The translations under genes and the position numbers were made by a program. From Scytonema sp. UIC 10036 (GTDB lineage Bacteria > Cyanobacteriota > Cyanobacteriia > Cyanobacteriales > Nostocaceae), in contig NZ_WJFC01000053.1 of assembly GCF_009725235.1 (NCBI RefSeq), positions 4,944-68,943 on the forward strand: DNA of 64,000 nt, written 5' to 3'. This document shows, in pieces, positions 1 to 9,939 of this stretch. Each line of letters starts with the position of its first letter. The stretch's first letter is position 1. The notes beneath the pieces were generated by a model. The model ran no database searches and had not been told where the DNA came from. It saw only the letters and a list, made by a program, of their open reading frames with translations.

Positions 1-1395
1 TCAGAAATACTAGATTTGACAAGTGTTATCAAAGCGTCACAAACTCTTTCTAGCGAAATTGAACTGGACAAGTTACTTGATAAATTAATGCAAGTAGTGA
101 TGGAAAATGCAGGGGCAAAAAAATGTGTTCTGTTGTTACCTCAAGGGAACAAGTTGGTAGTAGAGGCGATCGCGACTATCTCAGAAACTCCTGCTATTCT
201 ACAATCGATTCCTGTAGAGTCTTCTTTAGAAGTTCCTCTTAACCTCATTTACTATGTCAAAAACACTTTAAAAACTTTAGTCATTGATGATGCTTTAGCT
301 GAAACTTACTATGTTAATGATACCTACCTAAATCAATACAAACCAAAGAGTGTATTGTGTACGCCTATCCTCAATCAAGGGAAGTTAATTGGTATTTTAT
401 ACTTAGAAAATTCTCTAACCACTGGAGCATTTACCAGTCATAGACTACAGGTGCTTAACCTTCTCATTTCTCAAGTAGCCATATCCTTAGAAAACGCTCG
501 TCTCTATCAAAAATCGCAAGAACTCTACCAACAAACGCAAAGTTATGCCCAACAACTAGAACATTCTCTTACCAACCTCAAGCAGATGCAACTTCAACTT
601 ATACAAAACGAAAAAATGTCTGCTTTAGGTAATTTAGTCGCAGGTGTAGCCCATGAAATTAACAACCCTGTAGGATTTATTGTTAATAATTTACAACCAA
701 TACAAGAATACATCCGCGATTTATTTCACATAATCGACCTTTATCAGCAAAAATTTACCGAACCAGGTGCTGAGATTTTAGAAGAAATTGAAGCTATTGA
801 TTTGGAATATCTGCGAGATGATTTTCCCAAACTCATCAACTCTTTAAAACTAGGGACTGACCGAATTCGCCATATGAGTACTAGCTTGAGAATCTTCTCC
901 CGTGCCGACACGGATGCAAAAGTACTCTTCAATATTCATGAAGGAATTGATTGTACCCTTCTGATTCTCAAGCATCGTTTAAAAGCTAATGAAAATCGCC
1001 CTGAAATTAATATAATCAAAGATTATGGTGACCTACCATTAGTCAAATGTTTTCCCGGACAACTCAATCAAGTCTTCATGAATATATTAGCAAATGCTAT
1101 TGATGCGCTCGAAGAGTCCTTGGTAGGAAAAACAGGATTTATTTGGCTTCATACTAAACACAGTTCTGATAATAAGAGTATTATCATTCGTATTAAAGAT
1201 AATGGTGTGGGAATACCGGATGACGTGAAATCCAAAATTTTCGACCATTTATTTACTACAAAAGCTGTAGGCAAAGGAACGGGATTGGGATTATCAATTG
1301 CCCATCAAATTGTTGTCGAGAAGCACCAGGGAGTTTTGGAAGTCAATTCAGTCCCACGACAAGGTTCGGAATTTATCATTACTCTTCCTAACTAA
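1..1395 (+). CDS. Sensor histidine kinase, C-terminal part (5' end outside the window)
   Basis: The reading frame is open from base 1, and the first Met-like codon (TTG at 16) lies within conserved sequence, so this is the 3' part of a longer gene. It encodes a GAF domain (about residues 10-165), a coiled linker, a HisKA dimerisation domain with the H-box VAHEINNP (His about residue 218 of the visible frame) and a C-terminal HATPase with DNGVGIP and GTGLGLS boxes. The TSVIKASQTLSSEIELDKLL segment is typical of the GAF region in cyanobacterial multisensor kinases, which often begin with a Ser/Thr kinase and an AAA module. That N-terminal part cannot be seen here. The role is autophosphorylation on His and signal relay; the signal is unknown. 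Confidence 0.9.
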   Translation, partial: SEILDLTSVIKASQTLSSEIELDKLLDKLMQVVMENAGAKKCVLLLPQGNKLVVEAIATISETPAILQSIPVESSLEVPLNLIYYVKNTLKTLVIDDALAETYYVNDTYLNQYKPKSVLCTPILNQGKLIGILYLENSLTTGAFTSHRLQVLNLLISQVAISLENARLYQKSQELYQQTQSYAQQLEHSLTNLKQMQLQLIQNEKMSALGNLVAGVAHEINNPVGFIVNNLQPIQEYIRDLFHIIDLYQQKFTEPGAEILEEIEAIDLEYLRDDFPKLINSLKLGTDRIRHMSTSLRIFSRADTDAKVLFNIHEGIDCTLLILKHRLKANENRPEINIIKDYGDLPLVKCFPGQLNQVFMNILANAIDALEESLVGKTGFIWLHTKHSSDNKSIIIRIKDNGVGIPDDVKSKIFDHLFTTKAVGKGTGLGLSIAHQIVVEKHQGVLEVNSVPRQGSEFIITLPN

Positions 1396-1508
1396 TGTCA
1401 AATTCGCTTAATTATTCATCAAAAAATTGTGCGTCTTCCTTTGCGCCTTAGCGCCTTTGCGTGAGGCTCTAATAATAATTTAACCGGACATGACACACCA
1501 TTATTTGG

Positions 1509-1514
1509 TATAAT
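1509..1514 (+). promoter_or_regulatory. Possible -10 box (TATAAT) for the hybrid kinase
   Basis: A perfect TATAAT lies 31 bases upstream of the ATG at 1545. No good -35 box is seen at 17-bp spacing, so this is only a weak promoter call. Confidence 0.3.
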
Positions 1515-1544
1515 ATATCGAATCATATTGTAATTTGTGTAAAA

Positions 1545-4500
1545 ATGAAGGATAGGGATCGAGCAGGTCTCTTCCCAGGACCTGGTGAAATGAGAGCACT
1601 GATGCGTGCATTTGATTGGGCAAGTACACCTGTCGGTCCCATAGAAACATGGTCGCAGAGCCTAAAAAGTAATGTTAAGACCCTTCTGGCATCACGATAT
1701 CCAATGGTGCTTATTTGGGGTTCCCATCTTATTCAATTCTACAATGACGCTTATTCCAAACTCATTGGCGACAAGCACCCATCTGCTTTAGGTACTGATA
1801 TTAGAATTACACTAGCAGAAGCATGGGACACTCTCGGTCCGATGATTGACGAGGTAATGGCAACTGGCGTAGCAAACTGGGTGTCAGCACAAATGCTTGT
1901 TCTTGAACGGTCTGGTTACCGTGAAGAATCTTATTTTAGTCTATCTCACGCTCCTGCTGAGGACGATACCGAACAAATCGTTGGGATGTTCTGCGTTTGC
2001 AGTGAAGTCACTCAGCAGGTATTGGGTGAGCGGAGGTTACGGTTGCTGCGCGATCTTGCATCCAAAGCAGGGGAGACGCGAAGTGTGGAGACGACTTGTC
2101 GAGATGTGGCAGCAGCAATAGCCGAACACCCCCTTGATATACCGTTTGCAGCGATCTACCTTTGTGAAGGAGACGGGAAAACTCTCACTCGCTATGGGGA
2201 AGTGCAGTTACCTGAAGAAGGAATTCTTTTCCCAAGCTCTGTATATTTGACAGTATCGGAAGATAATAACACACAAGCTCTCAAAAAAGCAGCAGCTGGT
2301 GAAACAGTTCCGATCGAGGGAATAGACAGTTATAGCTTCATACCGGGGGGACCATGGAACGAACCAACCCGTACTGCGCTTGTTATGCCCATCGCTTCCT
2401 CAAGTCAAGCAGCACCTCTTGGCGTTTTGGTTGCTGGAGTCAGCCCCAACCGAGCACTTGACGAAGGCTACAGTTCATTCTACGAACTTCTAGCAGCACA
2501 GGTATCTATTGCCGTGCGTAACGCGCAGGCATATGAAGAAGAACGGCGCAGGGCTGAAATGCTTGCGGAACTTGACCGGGCAAAGACGACTTTCTTCTCA
2601 AATGTGAGTCATGAATTCCGCACTCCTCTCACCCTTATGCTGGGTCCTTTGGAAGATGTCTTGCAAGACCCCCAGCTTTCTACAAGCCAACGAGAAAGGA
2701 TAACTGTCGCTCAGCGCAACAGTCTTAGGTTGCTGAAACTTGTCAACACGCTTCTTGACTTCTCACGGATTGAAGCGGGACGCATACAAGCGGTTTATGA
2801 ACGTACAGATTTAGCAACACTTACGGCTAATCTTGCAAGCGTGTTTCGGTCAGCTATTGAGAAGGCAGGGTTACTGTTTGTCGTTGATTGCCCGCCTTTA
2901 CCTGAGGATATCTATGTAGATCGGGATATGTGGGAGAAGATTGTCCTGAATTTACTCTCAAACGCTTTTAAATTCACGCAACACGGTCAAATCGCTGTTC
3001 GTCAGTATGCTCGCGCACAAAATATAGAGCTTTGTATTGAAGACACGGGCATTGGTATTCCTGAGTCCGAACTCTTAAATGTGTTTAAGCGGTTTCATCG
3101 GATTGAGGGAACCCAAGGACGAACTTATGAGGGAACTGGAATTGGTCTTGCACTGGTGCAGGAGTTGGTGAAACTTCACGGTGGTAGCGTTCGGGTACAC
3201 AGTCTTTACGGATCGGGGAGTACTTTCACTGTCTCAATTCCACTTGGCAAGCAACATCTTCCGGCAGATAGGATTGGTAGCGATCGCAACATTACCCCTA
3301 CAACCATTCAATATGATGCATTTGTTGAAGAAGCACTGAGGTGGTTGCCGGATGAAGAGAAAGGAGACAAAGAAGCTCTGGGGCATAATCTCACCATAAC
3401 TTCTCCTCCTGCCCGTATTCTTCTGGCAGATGACAACGCTGATATGCGGGAGTATGTGCGAAAGCTTCTCAGTACAAAATACGAAGTGGTTGCTGTGGCT
3501 GACGGCGAAGCTGCGCTTGCTGCGGCTCAAGAGCAATTACCAGACTTGGTGCTAAGTGATGTCATGATGCCGAAACTCGATGGGTTCGGTCTTCTGAGGC
3601 GGCTGCGTGAAGATGAGCGTACTCGTTCTGTGCCAATTGTGCTTCTTTCAGCAAGAGCAGGTGAGGAATCACGCATTGAGGGACTTGATGCGGGGGCAGA
3701 CAATTATTTGATAAAACCGTTTAGTGCCAGAGAACTCTTAGCACGGGTCAAGGCAACGTTAGAAATGTCTCGGTTGCGCCAGGAAGTAGCTCGTTCCAGG
3801 ATTGAGGTGGAAGCAGCGAAGGAAAGAGCGATCGTTATCGAACGAGTCACAGATGCTTTTTATGGTCTCGATCGCCAGTGGCGCTTTACCTACGTGAATC
3901 GGCAATGTGAGAAGTACCTCAAGAAAACACGTGAAGAGTTGCTAGGGAAAGTTGTTTGGGATGTTTTTCCTGTAGCAAAAGGTACAGCTTTTGAGGAGCA
4001 ATACTACAAAGCCATGCGCGAGCAGGTGGCAGTGCATTTTGAAGTCTTTTCCCCCTTTTCCGATTTGTGGGTGGAAGTACATGTTTATCCTTCTAAAGAT
4101 GGTATTTCAGTAAACTTCCGTGATATTACTGAGCGAAAGGAGTTAGAGAAACGACAAGAAGCACTTTTAGAGAGCGAACGGGTTGCCCGTGCAGAAGCCG
4201 AGCGCATTGGACGCCTCAAGGATGAATTTTTGGCAACCCTTTCCCACGAGCTTAGGACACCGCTCAACGCAATTCTTGGTTGGTCACAGCTTTTGCGTAA
4301 AAACAATATCGGCTCTGCGGACTTGAAAAAAGGGCTTGAGACTATAGAGAGAAATGCGCGATCGCAAGCACAGATTATCGAAGATCTTCTTGATATGAGC
4401 CGAATCATTTCGGGCAAAGTTCGACTTGACATTCAGGAAATGAATCTTACCTCAGTGATTCAATCTGCCATTGAATCTCTCCTTCCCACCGTGCAAGCAA

Positions 4501-5384
4501 AGGAGATTCGACTGCAAACACTTTTTGATGTCCTTCCCCATCCCATGGCTGGAGATCCAAACAGGTTGCAACAAGTTGTCTGGAATCTCCTCTCCAATGC
4601 CATTAAATTTACTCCCAAAGGAGGAAGAGTACGCGTATCACTCGAGCAGGTAAACTCTCATGTCGAGCTAACTATCAGCGATACAGGTCAAGGCATAAAA
4701 CCCGAGTTTCTACCATACGTTTTTGACCGCTTTCGGCAAGCAGATGGTTCTACCACACGGCAGTTTGGCGGTTTGGGTTTGGGGCTGTCCATTGTCAAGC
4801 AACTTGTGGAACTTCATGGAGGAACAGTACAAGCAGCAAGCCCTGGAGAAGGGCAAGGTGCTCAATTTACTGTGGTGCTTCCGCTTCCTCAGCGGAAAAG
4901 CGATGTGGATGTATGTATAGAACGATACCAAAGCACATCTCTAGATGATACCGATTTACAAAGTTTCACGACAATAGCAAATCAGCAAACCCATCTTAAT
5001 AGTACAAGAGTTCTTGTAGTTGATGATGAAGTTGATGCTCAAGAATTGGTCAAAAGAATTTTGGAGGAGTGCGGGGCTGATGTCCTAACTGCATCATCAG
5101 CAGATGAAGCGCTTGAGTTTGTACAAACCCATAAACCTCACGTAGTTCTTAGCGATATTAGTATGCCAGGAAAAGATGGGTATGAACTTATACGCCAACT
5201 ACGAGGGCTACCCTCAGAAATGGGAGGTGATATTCCAGCAGCAGCAGTCACTGCTTTTGCTCGTTTTGAAGATCGAATTCGTGCCCTACGCTTGGGATAC
5301 CAAACGCACATTGCTAAGCCGATTGAGGCAGCAGAACTGATTGCGGTAGTGGTGTCTCTTGCAGGACGATGCGATCGCGCTTAA
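1545..5384 (+). CDS. Hybrid sensor histidine kinase with two transmitters and two receivers
   Basis: A 1279-aa soluble multidomain kinase without clear membrane segments. Domain order: a PAS-like N-terminus (about 15-150), GAF (about 165-335), HisKA with NVSHEFRTP (His356), HATPase (about 460-580), receiver 1 (about 622-740, phospho-Asp672 in LSDVMMP), PAS (about 765-875), HisKA 2 with TLSHELRTP (His901), HATPase 2 (about 1010-1125), and terminal receiver 2 (about 1155-1275, Asp1204 in LSDISMP). All catalytic His and Asp residues are present, so an internal multi-step phosphorelay is possible. It starts 149 bases after the preceding kinase and may share its transcription. The ligand is unknown. 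Confidence 0.93.
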   Translation: MKDRDRAGLFPGPGEMRALMRAFDWASTPVGPIETWSQSLKSNVKTLLASRYPMVLIWGSHLIQFYNDAYSKLIGDKHPSALGTDIRITLAEAWDTLGPMIDEVMATGVANWVSAQMLVLERSGYREESYFSLSHAPAEDDTEQIVGMFCVCSEVTQQVLGERRLRLLRDLASKAGETRSVETTCRDVAAAIAEHPLDIPFAAIYLCEGDGKTLTRYGEVQLPEEGILFPSSVYLTVSEDNNTQALKKAAAGETVPIEGIDSYSFIPGGPWNEPTRTALVMPIASSSQAAPLGVLVAGVSPNRALDEGYSSFYELLAAQVSIAVRNAQAYEEERRRAEMLAELDRAKTTFFSNVSHEFRTPLTLMLGPLEDVLQDPQLSTSQRERITVAQRNSLRLLKLVNTLLDFSRIEAGRIQAVYERTDLATLTANLASVFRSAIEKAGLLFVVDCPPLPEDIYVDRDMWEKIVLNLLSNAFKFTQHGQIAVRQYARAQNIELCIEDTGIGIPESELLNVFKRFHRIEGTQGRTYEGTGIGLALVQELVKLHGGSVRVHSLYGSGSTFTVSIPLGKQHLPADRIGSDRNITPTTIQYDAFVEEALRWLPDEEKGDKEALGHNLTITSPPARILLADDNADMREYVRKLLSTKYEVVAVADGEAALAAAQEQLPDLVLSDVMMPKLDGFGLLRRLREDERTRSVPIVLLSARAGEESRIEGLDAGADNYLIKPFSARELLARVKATLEMSRLRQEVARSRIEVEAAKERAIVIERVTDAFYGLDRQWRFTYVNRQCEKYLKKTREELLGKVVWDVFPVAKGTAFEEQYYKAMREQVAVHFEVFSPFSDLWVEVHVYPSKDGISVNFRDITERKELEKRQEALLESERVARAEAERIGRLKDEFLATLSHELRTPLNAILGWSQLLRKNNIGSADLKKGLETIERNARSQAQIIEDLLDMSRIISGKVRLDIQEMNLTSVIQSAIESLLPTVQAKEIRLQTLFDVLPHPMAGDPNRLQQVVWNLLSNAIKFTPKGGRVRVSLEQVNSHVELTISDTGQGIKPEFLPYVFDRFRQADGSTTRQFGGLGLGLSIVKQLVELHGGTVQAASPGEGQGAQFTVVLPLPQRKSDVDVCIERYQSTSLDDTDLQSFTTIANQQTHLNSTRVLVVDDEVDAQELVKRILEECGADVLTASSADEALEFVQTHKPHVVLSDISMPGKDGYELIRQLRGLPSEMGGDIPAAAVTAFARFEDRIRALRLGYQTHIAKPIEAAELIAVVVSLAGRCDRA

Positions 5385-5471
5385 CTTAAAATATAAAATT
5401 AGGAGTTTTGCAGTCTGGTTTGCAAACAACAGAACATCAAGCTTTTGTAGAACGATTGAGTCAATAATTAG

Positions 5472-5510
5472 TTTGTAGTTGCGATGTATGCGCTGAAGCG
5501 CAACTACAAG
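5472..5510. repeat. Palindrome between convergent genes
   Basis: The arms TTTGTAGTTGCG and CGCAACTACAAG enclose a short GCGCTGAAGCGC-type core. It lies between the ends of the hybrid kinase and the HEAT gene, so it could act as a two-way terminator. It also resembles a dispersed cyanobacterial palindrome (TTGTAGTTGCGC type). Confidence 0.5.
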
Positions 5511-5525
5511 CCAAATCAGGAAATT

Positions 5526-6392
5526 CTACCTTTTTTCCCTGGTTAATCTTTCCTTTTTTAAAGCAGCTAGAGGTTCGCTCACAGAAGTTACTGCTTCCGG
5601 GCGAAATTGTAGTGCCGGATCTTGTACCACTTTCAAAGCTTTTTCCAAGTTTGAGATAATTGTGTCTAAGTCTTTTGTCGGTAACTGCTCGATATCTTGT
5701 TGCCATTTTGAAGTGATGGTACCCAAAGCATAAGCTGCACTATGACGGACTGTGATATCTGTATCTTGCAAGCGAGTTACCAAGATCGGTATTGCAGGTG
5801 TAGAAGCTGTGCCAATGCTACCCAAAGTAGAAGCTGCACTGACTCGCATCCAATGATCTTCTTCGTCCTGTAACTTTCTGATTAAGGCAGGTACAGCTGG
5901 TGCAGCGTCTTTCCCCATAGCGCGTAAACCATGAGATGCATTGTAGCGTTCCCATGACTTTGTGCTATCTAAACCAGCAATTAAGTGAGGAACATAGGCT
6001 TGTTTGCCAATTTTTTGTATGGCTTGAACTGCAGATGAACGAACAGCTGGATCTTTATCGCCTATTGCTTGCAATATGGCAGGTGCGGCTTCACCAGCAT
6101 TTGGTCCCATTTGACCGAGAATTATGGCTGCACTGGCACGTACTTGAGGATCTCTGTCCTGTAATGCTGTTATTAAAGCGGGAATAGCAGGTTTGCCAAC
6201 AGTGACTAAATCATCTATTGCCGCAGAACGTTGTTGGGGATTTTTTAACTGTTCGATATAAGAGCTAATTTGTGTATCATTTTGTGACTGTGCCCAAATG
6301 ATATTAATATTTAATAAAGGTGCTACCAAACAAACTATTGCGATCGCACAGTCTCTAATTGTCAATTGACTCAACATTTGTGGAAAAAGCAT
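5526..6392 (-). CDS. HEAT-repeat protein, probably exported
   Basis: A 288-aa protein. Residues 12-35 are hydrophobic and end in a WAQSQ-like cleavage region, suggesting a signal peptide or membrane anchor. The rest is about six HEAT units with the recurring pattern DxDPxVRxSAAxALGxIG (for example around residues 80-110 and 155-245). HEAT solenoids bind proteins and no catalytic motif is seen, so the partner is unknown. It is convergent with the hybrid kinase. Confidence 0.8.
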   Translation of the reverse strand: MLFPQMLSQLTIRDCAIAIVCLVAPLLNINIIWAQSQNDTQISSYIEQLKNPQQRSAAIDDLVTVGKPAIPALITALQDRDPQVRASAAIILGQMGPNAGEAAPAILQAIGDKDPAVRSSAVQAIQKIGKQAYVPHLIAGLDSTKSWERYNASHGLRAMGKDAAPAVPALIRKLQDEEDHWMRVSAASTLGSIGTASTPAIPILVTRLQDTDITVRHSAAYALGTITSKWQQDIEQLPTKDLDTIISNLEKALKVVQDPALQFRPEAVTSVSEPLAALKKERLTREKR

Positions 6393-6452
6393 ATATCACT
6401 AGGTCTGCTATTTTTTTAATCTTCTGCTGAATAAGAGAATCTACTAATTTGC

Positions 6453-6887
6453 TCATGTATCAGAGTTCCACAAACATTTTGTCTTATCAGCCATAAAAGA
6501 AATAACTAAATTTATGACTTCCTCTACAGACTTGAACTCTAGCTTACTATATTTTTTCTTCACAAATTTTGAAGTCGCTGCAATAATCCAAGTTGGAATA
6601 TAAACAGAACATAATCCCTCCGATTCTTCTTCCAAAGCAGTTAGTTTTTGCATATAATCATAAGCTGGAAAGCTATAAATAGATTCTTGCCGAGTTAATT
6701 CTGTTAATGCGAGACTATTGAAAGCATTTTCTACAACACGTTGAGTACTTGAAGTCCCAAAAACAAGTTTGAGAACTTCAAGAATTTTAGTATCAAGCTT
6801 TTTTTCATCAAAAGAAATTCGGATTTTTTTGCCTAAATCTTTTTGGATATTTTGATTGAATCCATAAATTAATTTTCTAGTTTCCAT
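6453..6887 (-). CDS. Hypothetical protein, 144 aa
   Basis: Not recognised. It is a soluble, Lys- and Glu-rich protein without a signal peptide or membrane segment, starting METRKLIYGFNQ. No SD sequence is evident upstream of the ATG (only AAAG about 9 bases away). It stands alone between the HEAT gene and a tandem-repeat block. Coding is supported by an uninterrupted 144-codon frame with normal composition, not by known homology. Confidence 0.55.
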   Translation of the reverse strand: METRKLIYGFNQNIQKDLGKKIRISFDEKKLDTKILEVLKLVFGTSSTQRVVENAFNSLALTELTRQESIYSFPAYDYMQKLTALEEESEGLCSVYIPTWIIAATSKFVKKKYSKLEFKSVEEVINLVISFMADKTKCLWNSDT

Positions 6888-6941
6888 TAAATTACTTTAT
6901 ACCTATTTCAAATATAGTAGTCCTAAATGATTTACAAACAC

Positions 6942-7041
6942 CTCTCCCTTGTCTCCCTTGTCTCCCTTGTCTTCCTTGTCTTCCTTGTCTCCCTTGTCTT
7001 CCTTGTCCTCCTTGTCTCCTCTGTCTTCCTTGTCTCCCTTG
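6942..7041. repeat. 9-bp minisatellite (TCTCCCTTG type)
   Basis: About eleven imperfect copies of a pyrimidine-only nonamer (TCTCCCTTG, TCTTCCTTG variants). The block sits inside a larger element whose right end (AAATAGGATTGCTATAG near 7053-7069) recurs in reverse complement at 33754. This suggests a small mobile or MITE-like carrier of about 160 bp (6908-7069). Confidence 0.75.
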
Positions 7042-7119
7042 TTTGGATCTTAAATAGGATTGCTATAGTACATTAGAAAGTAGCTAAACAAGAAGCGGTG
7101 GCTCTAGCCTAATTCCATG

Positions 7120-8229
7120 CTACGTTAAAACCAAATTATCCCGATGCACTACAGTTTCCGCTCCGACATAACCTAAAATAGTAGGAATTTCACTAGAACG
7201 ACGCCCGCAAATCTTTTGCAGTTCCCCACTAGTATAGTTAACAAGCCCTCTAGCAATTTCATGACCGTTTTTATCGCATAACAGCACTGCTTCTTGAGCG
7301 TCAAACTCTCCTTCTACTGCCAAAATTCCTGCGGCTAATAATGACTTTCCAGAAGCAGAAATTGCGATCGCAGCGCCTTCATCTAGGTACAATTTTCCTA
7401 CAGGAACCAAACCATATGCTATCCAGCGTTTGCGAGCAGAAGTTGGTTCGGGGTGTGCTTCAAAGTGAGTTCCAAAAGGTTCACCTTGTAAAATTTTTTC
7501 TATATTCCGAGGTTGTCGCCCTTCTGTAATCACGGTACGAACACCAGCTGCGGTGGCAATTCTTGCTGCTGATATTTTTGTCACCATACCACCTGTTCCC
7601 CATTGAGAACCTTGTCCACCTGTTTGCACTTGTAATTCTGCTAATTCCTTTATATTACTCACTAAAGATATCGGCTGTGCATCTGGTACAGAACGGGGGT
7701 CTGCCGAATAAAGCCTATCTACATCAGTCAGCAAAAAGAGCCAATCAGCTTTTACCAAGCTTGCAACTAAAGCGGAAAGCGTATCATTATCACCAAATTT
7801 TAGCTCTTCGACTGCGACGGTGTCATTTTCATTAACCACTGGAATGACACCCAGTTCTAGTAATTCTTTAAATGTATTGTAAACGTTAAGATACCGACTG
7901 CGCTGCACCAAATCACTCCGGGTAAGCAAAACTTGAGCAATTGGTTGCTGCAAGGTTGTAAATAAATCGTCGTACACCCGTATTAACCTACCTTGTCCTA
8001 CAGCTGCTACTGCTTGTTTTAGAGCAATTGCTTTGGGACGTTCAGTTAAACCCAACCGCGCACAACCCACTCCTACAGCACCAGAAGATACTAAAATCAC
8101 GCGATGGTTTTGCCTTCGCAGGTGTGAGAGGGTTTCTGCTAGGGTGGCTATTGTGGAAAGTGCTAGTTGTCCGGTTTCTGGTTGCGTCAGGCTAGAAGTG
8201 CCTATTTTAACAACAATTGTTTGGGGCAT
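7120..8229 (-). CDS. proB: Glutamate 5-kinase
   Basis: A 369-aa enzyme that phosphorylates L-glutamate with ATP in the first step of proline synthesis (cytosolic). The N-terminal amino-acid-kinase domain (1-260) shows [39 protein letters not shown] and a GTGGMVTK glycine loop. The C-terminal third (about 275-365) is a PUA domain. Length is normal for ProB. It is last in a colinear minus-strand block with the YqeG phosphatase and DUF3727 genes, though gaps of 200-270 bases make a single operon uncertain. Confidence 0.97.
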   Translation of the reverse strand: MPQTIVVKIGTSSLTQPETGQLALSTIATLAETLSHLRRQNHRVILVSSGAVGVGCARLGLTERPKAIALKQAVAAVGQGRLIRVYDDLFTTLQQPIAQVLLTRSDLVQRSRYLNVYNTFKELLELGVIPVVNENDTVAVEELKFGDNDTLSALVASLVKADWLFLLTDVDRLYSADPRSVPDAQPISLVSNIKELAELQVQTGGQGSQWGTGGMVTKISAARIATAAGVRTVITEGRQPRNIEKILQGEPFGTHFEAHPEPTSARKRWIAYGLVPVGKLYLDEGAAIAISASGKSLLAAGILAVEGEFDAQEAVLLCDKNGHEIARGLVNYTSGELQKICGRRSSEIPTILGYVGAETVVHRDNLVLT

Positions 8230-8325
8230 TGAATTTTGGATTTTGGATTTTGGATTTTGGATTGGTTACTCATCTTTAATTACAAATGACAAATGACAAC
8301 GGACAAATAACAAATGACAAATGAC
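8229..8325. repeat. Short tandem repeats: (ATTTTGG)n then (ACAAATG)n
   Basis: Heptamer ATTTTGG is repeated about four times from 8231, followed by degenerate ACAAATG heptamers at 8283-8322. Both are typical STRR-class repeats of filamentous cyanobacteria. They lie directly upstream of proB. Confidence 0.75.
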
Positions 8326-8501
8326 TAAATTATAAAGCGCCAGTCCTTCTATATGTGAAGGCTGACGCTCTATACTTTATACGTAGGTTATTATACTTGA
8401 GGTCTTTGTTTTGCTGACCCCATTGTTATATATACTTATATTCTCCGATCTCTAAATAAAACCAAGAGTTGTTAACTATTTCTTTAGATTTAGTTTCCTG
8501 T

Positions 8502-9047
8502 CTATTTGTCACGATTTTTAAACCTTCTTTTCTTAGGAGTAATTGAGGCTCCTAATATTTCTGATACCCAAACTTCAAAGTTTCGTACCGGATGCGATCG
8601 CAAAGCAGCATCTGAATGTATTATGGGATCGACTAATATGGTAAACATTCCCAATCGATTACCTGCTATTACGTCAGTGAATAAGCGATCGCCTACCATT
8701 CCTACTTGATTGACTGGTAAGTCCATTGCCTTGAGTGCTTCTCTAATCTTGCGGCGTGAAGGTTTAGCAGCACTTGTAAAGTAAGGTAAATCCAGAGAGC
8801 GGGCAATTCCACCTATACGAGCATCACTAATGTTGTTGCTCACCAACCATAATTTTGCACAAGCACGAATTTCCTCTACCCACTGTTGCAATTCTGGGGA
8901 AGCTGACGCCACTCTTATCGGTACTAACGTTTCATCTACATCTAACACCAGCCCTTTGAGATCGTATTTCCTAATGATATCTGGTGTGAGGTTTAACACT
9001 GACCCCTCTACAATCAAATCGGGCTGCAAGAAATTGTTCCACCGCAT
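8502..9047 (-). CDS. YqeG-family HAD-IIIA phosphatase
   Basis: A 181-aa member of the HAD superfamily. Motif I is LVLDVDETLVP (nucleophile Asp near residue 37), motif II is WLVSNN, and a conserved Lys (AAKPSRR) and motif IV MVGDRLFTDV follow. Related proteins (YqeG, the GEP4-like family) dephosphorylate phosphatidylglycerophosphate or similar substrates; the substrate in cyanobacteria is not firmly known. It lies between DUF3727 and proB in a colinear block. Confidence 0.88.
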   Translation of the reverse strand: MRWNNFLQPDLIVEGSVLNLTPDIIRKYDLKGLVLDVDETLVPIRVASASPELQQWVEEIRACAKLWLVSNNISDARIGGIARSLDLPYFTSAAKPSRRKIREALKAMDLPVNQVGMVGDRLFTDVIAGNRLGMFTILVDPIIHSDAALRSHPVRNFEVWVSEILGASITPKKRRFKNRDK

Positions 9048-9245
9048 AATTTTCCCAAGTCAGCGATTACCCACTCTACCATCTTCTACCTTGCAAAACG
9101 CAAAGCCATAGCTTTAAAGGCAGCTGAGTCAAAACAGGTAACCGCTGCCTATCTTTCTATCAATGTTTTCTACGTACCATGATAGTCTAAAATCCTTATT
9201 AAAAATTAAAATTTCTTTTAATTTCTAATTTTGGCTTTTTAGATT

Positions 9246-9815
9246 TCATTCAACTTCATTGAACAAGTGTTCTTCCAACAGGGGCTGGACTTTGCGGAAC
9301 TCTTCTGGAGACAATAGCTCGGGATTGCCATTTTTGGCTATGCGTGCAAAAAACAGCAAGGGATCTAAGGGAGTATAAATTGCGTACTCTTGCTCTTCAT
9401 GATAGAAATTAGCAAGAAGTTGTAACTGCTCTGGCTCTAGATCTGTTCCTTCATCTTCAATTTCCAGAGTAAAGAGTTCTGACTCCTCAACGGGTGGCAA
9501 CTCACCGGAAACTGTTAAAGCATACGCAGTATTTTTCAATGCTAGGTTCTGTTCTGCGAGAACAACTTGGGCAGTTTCAAAAATTTCGTCAATTCTTGCT
9601 TCATCTTCAACTAGAACCGCTTCTTCTTCCTCATCGTCACCTTCCCAAGAAAAAATTTCTACTGGTGAGTCAACAGGAAGAAGCAAGACGTATTCTTGCC
9701 CATCTACTTCTAAGGAGTGCTCGATATAACAATCGAGGGTTCGTCCTTTTTCGTCGGTTAGAGTGATGGAACCGGCATGAACATTATCTTCTTCAGAAAA
9801 TGGCGAGGAAAACAT
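9246..9815 (-). CDS. DUF3727 (DUF1292-like) conserved cyanobacterial protein
   Basis: A 189-aa, strongly acidic protein (runs such as GDDEEEEAVLVEDEARIDE near 75-95). The N-terminal half resembles DUF1292 (ITLTDEKGRTLDCYIEHSLE, EYVLLLPVDSPVEIF) and the C-terminal half is the cyanobacterial and plastid DUF3727 (YAIYTPLDPLLFFARI). Function is unknown. It is 120 bases downstream of ruvX on the same strand, so co-transcription is likely. Confidence 0.85.
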   Translation of the reverse strand: MFSSPFSEEDNVHAGSITLTDEKGRTLDCYIEHSLEVDGQEYVLLLPVDSPVEIFSWEGDDEEEEAVLVEDEARIDEIFETAQVVLAEQNLALKNTAYALTVSGELPPVEESELFTLEIEDEGTDLEPEQLQLLANFYHEEQEYAIYTPLDPLLFFARIAKNGNPELLSPEEFRKVQPLLEEHLFNEVE

Positions 9816-9939
9816 AGCCTGATAGGTGATTTATATTGTAAACGGACTTTCTTATCTTTATTCTTTTAACTGATATTATCAATCAAATAATTATTGGGAT
9901 AAATAATCAGTCTTGTAAAGATGAGCTTACATAATTGTA

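Noticed and set aside
6942..7041. CRISPR-like array
   Set aside because: Units are 9 bases with no spacers; it is a minisatellite.
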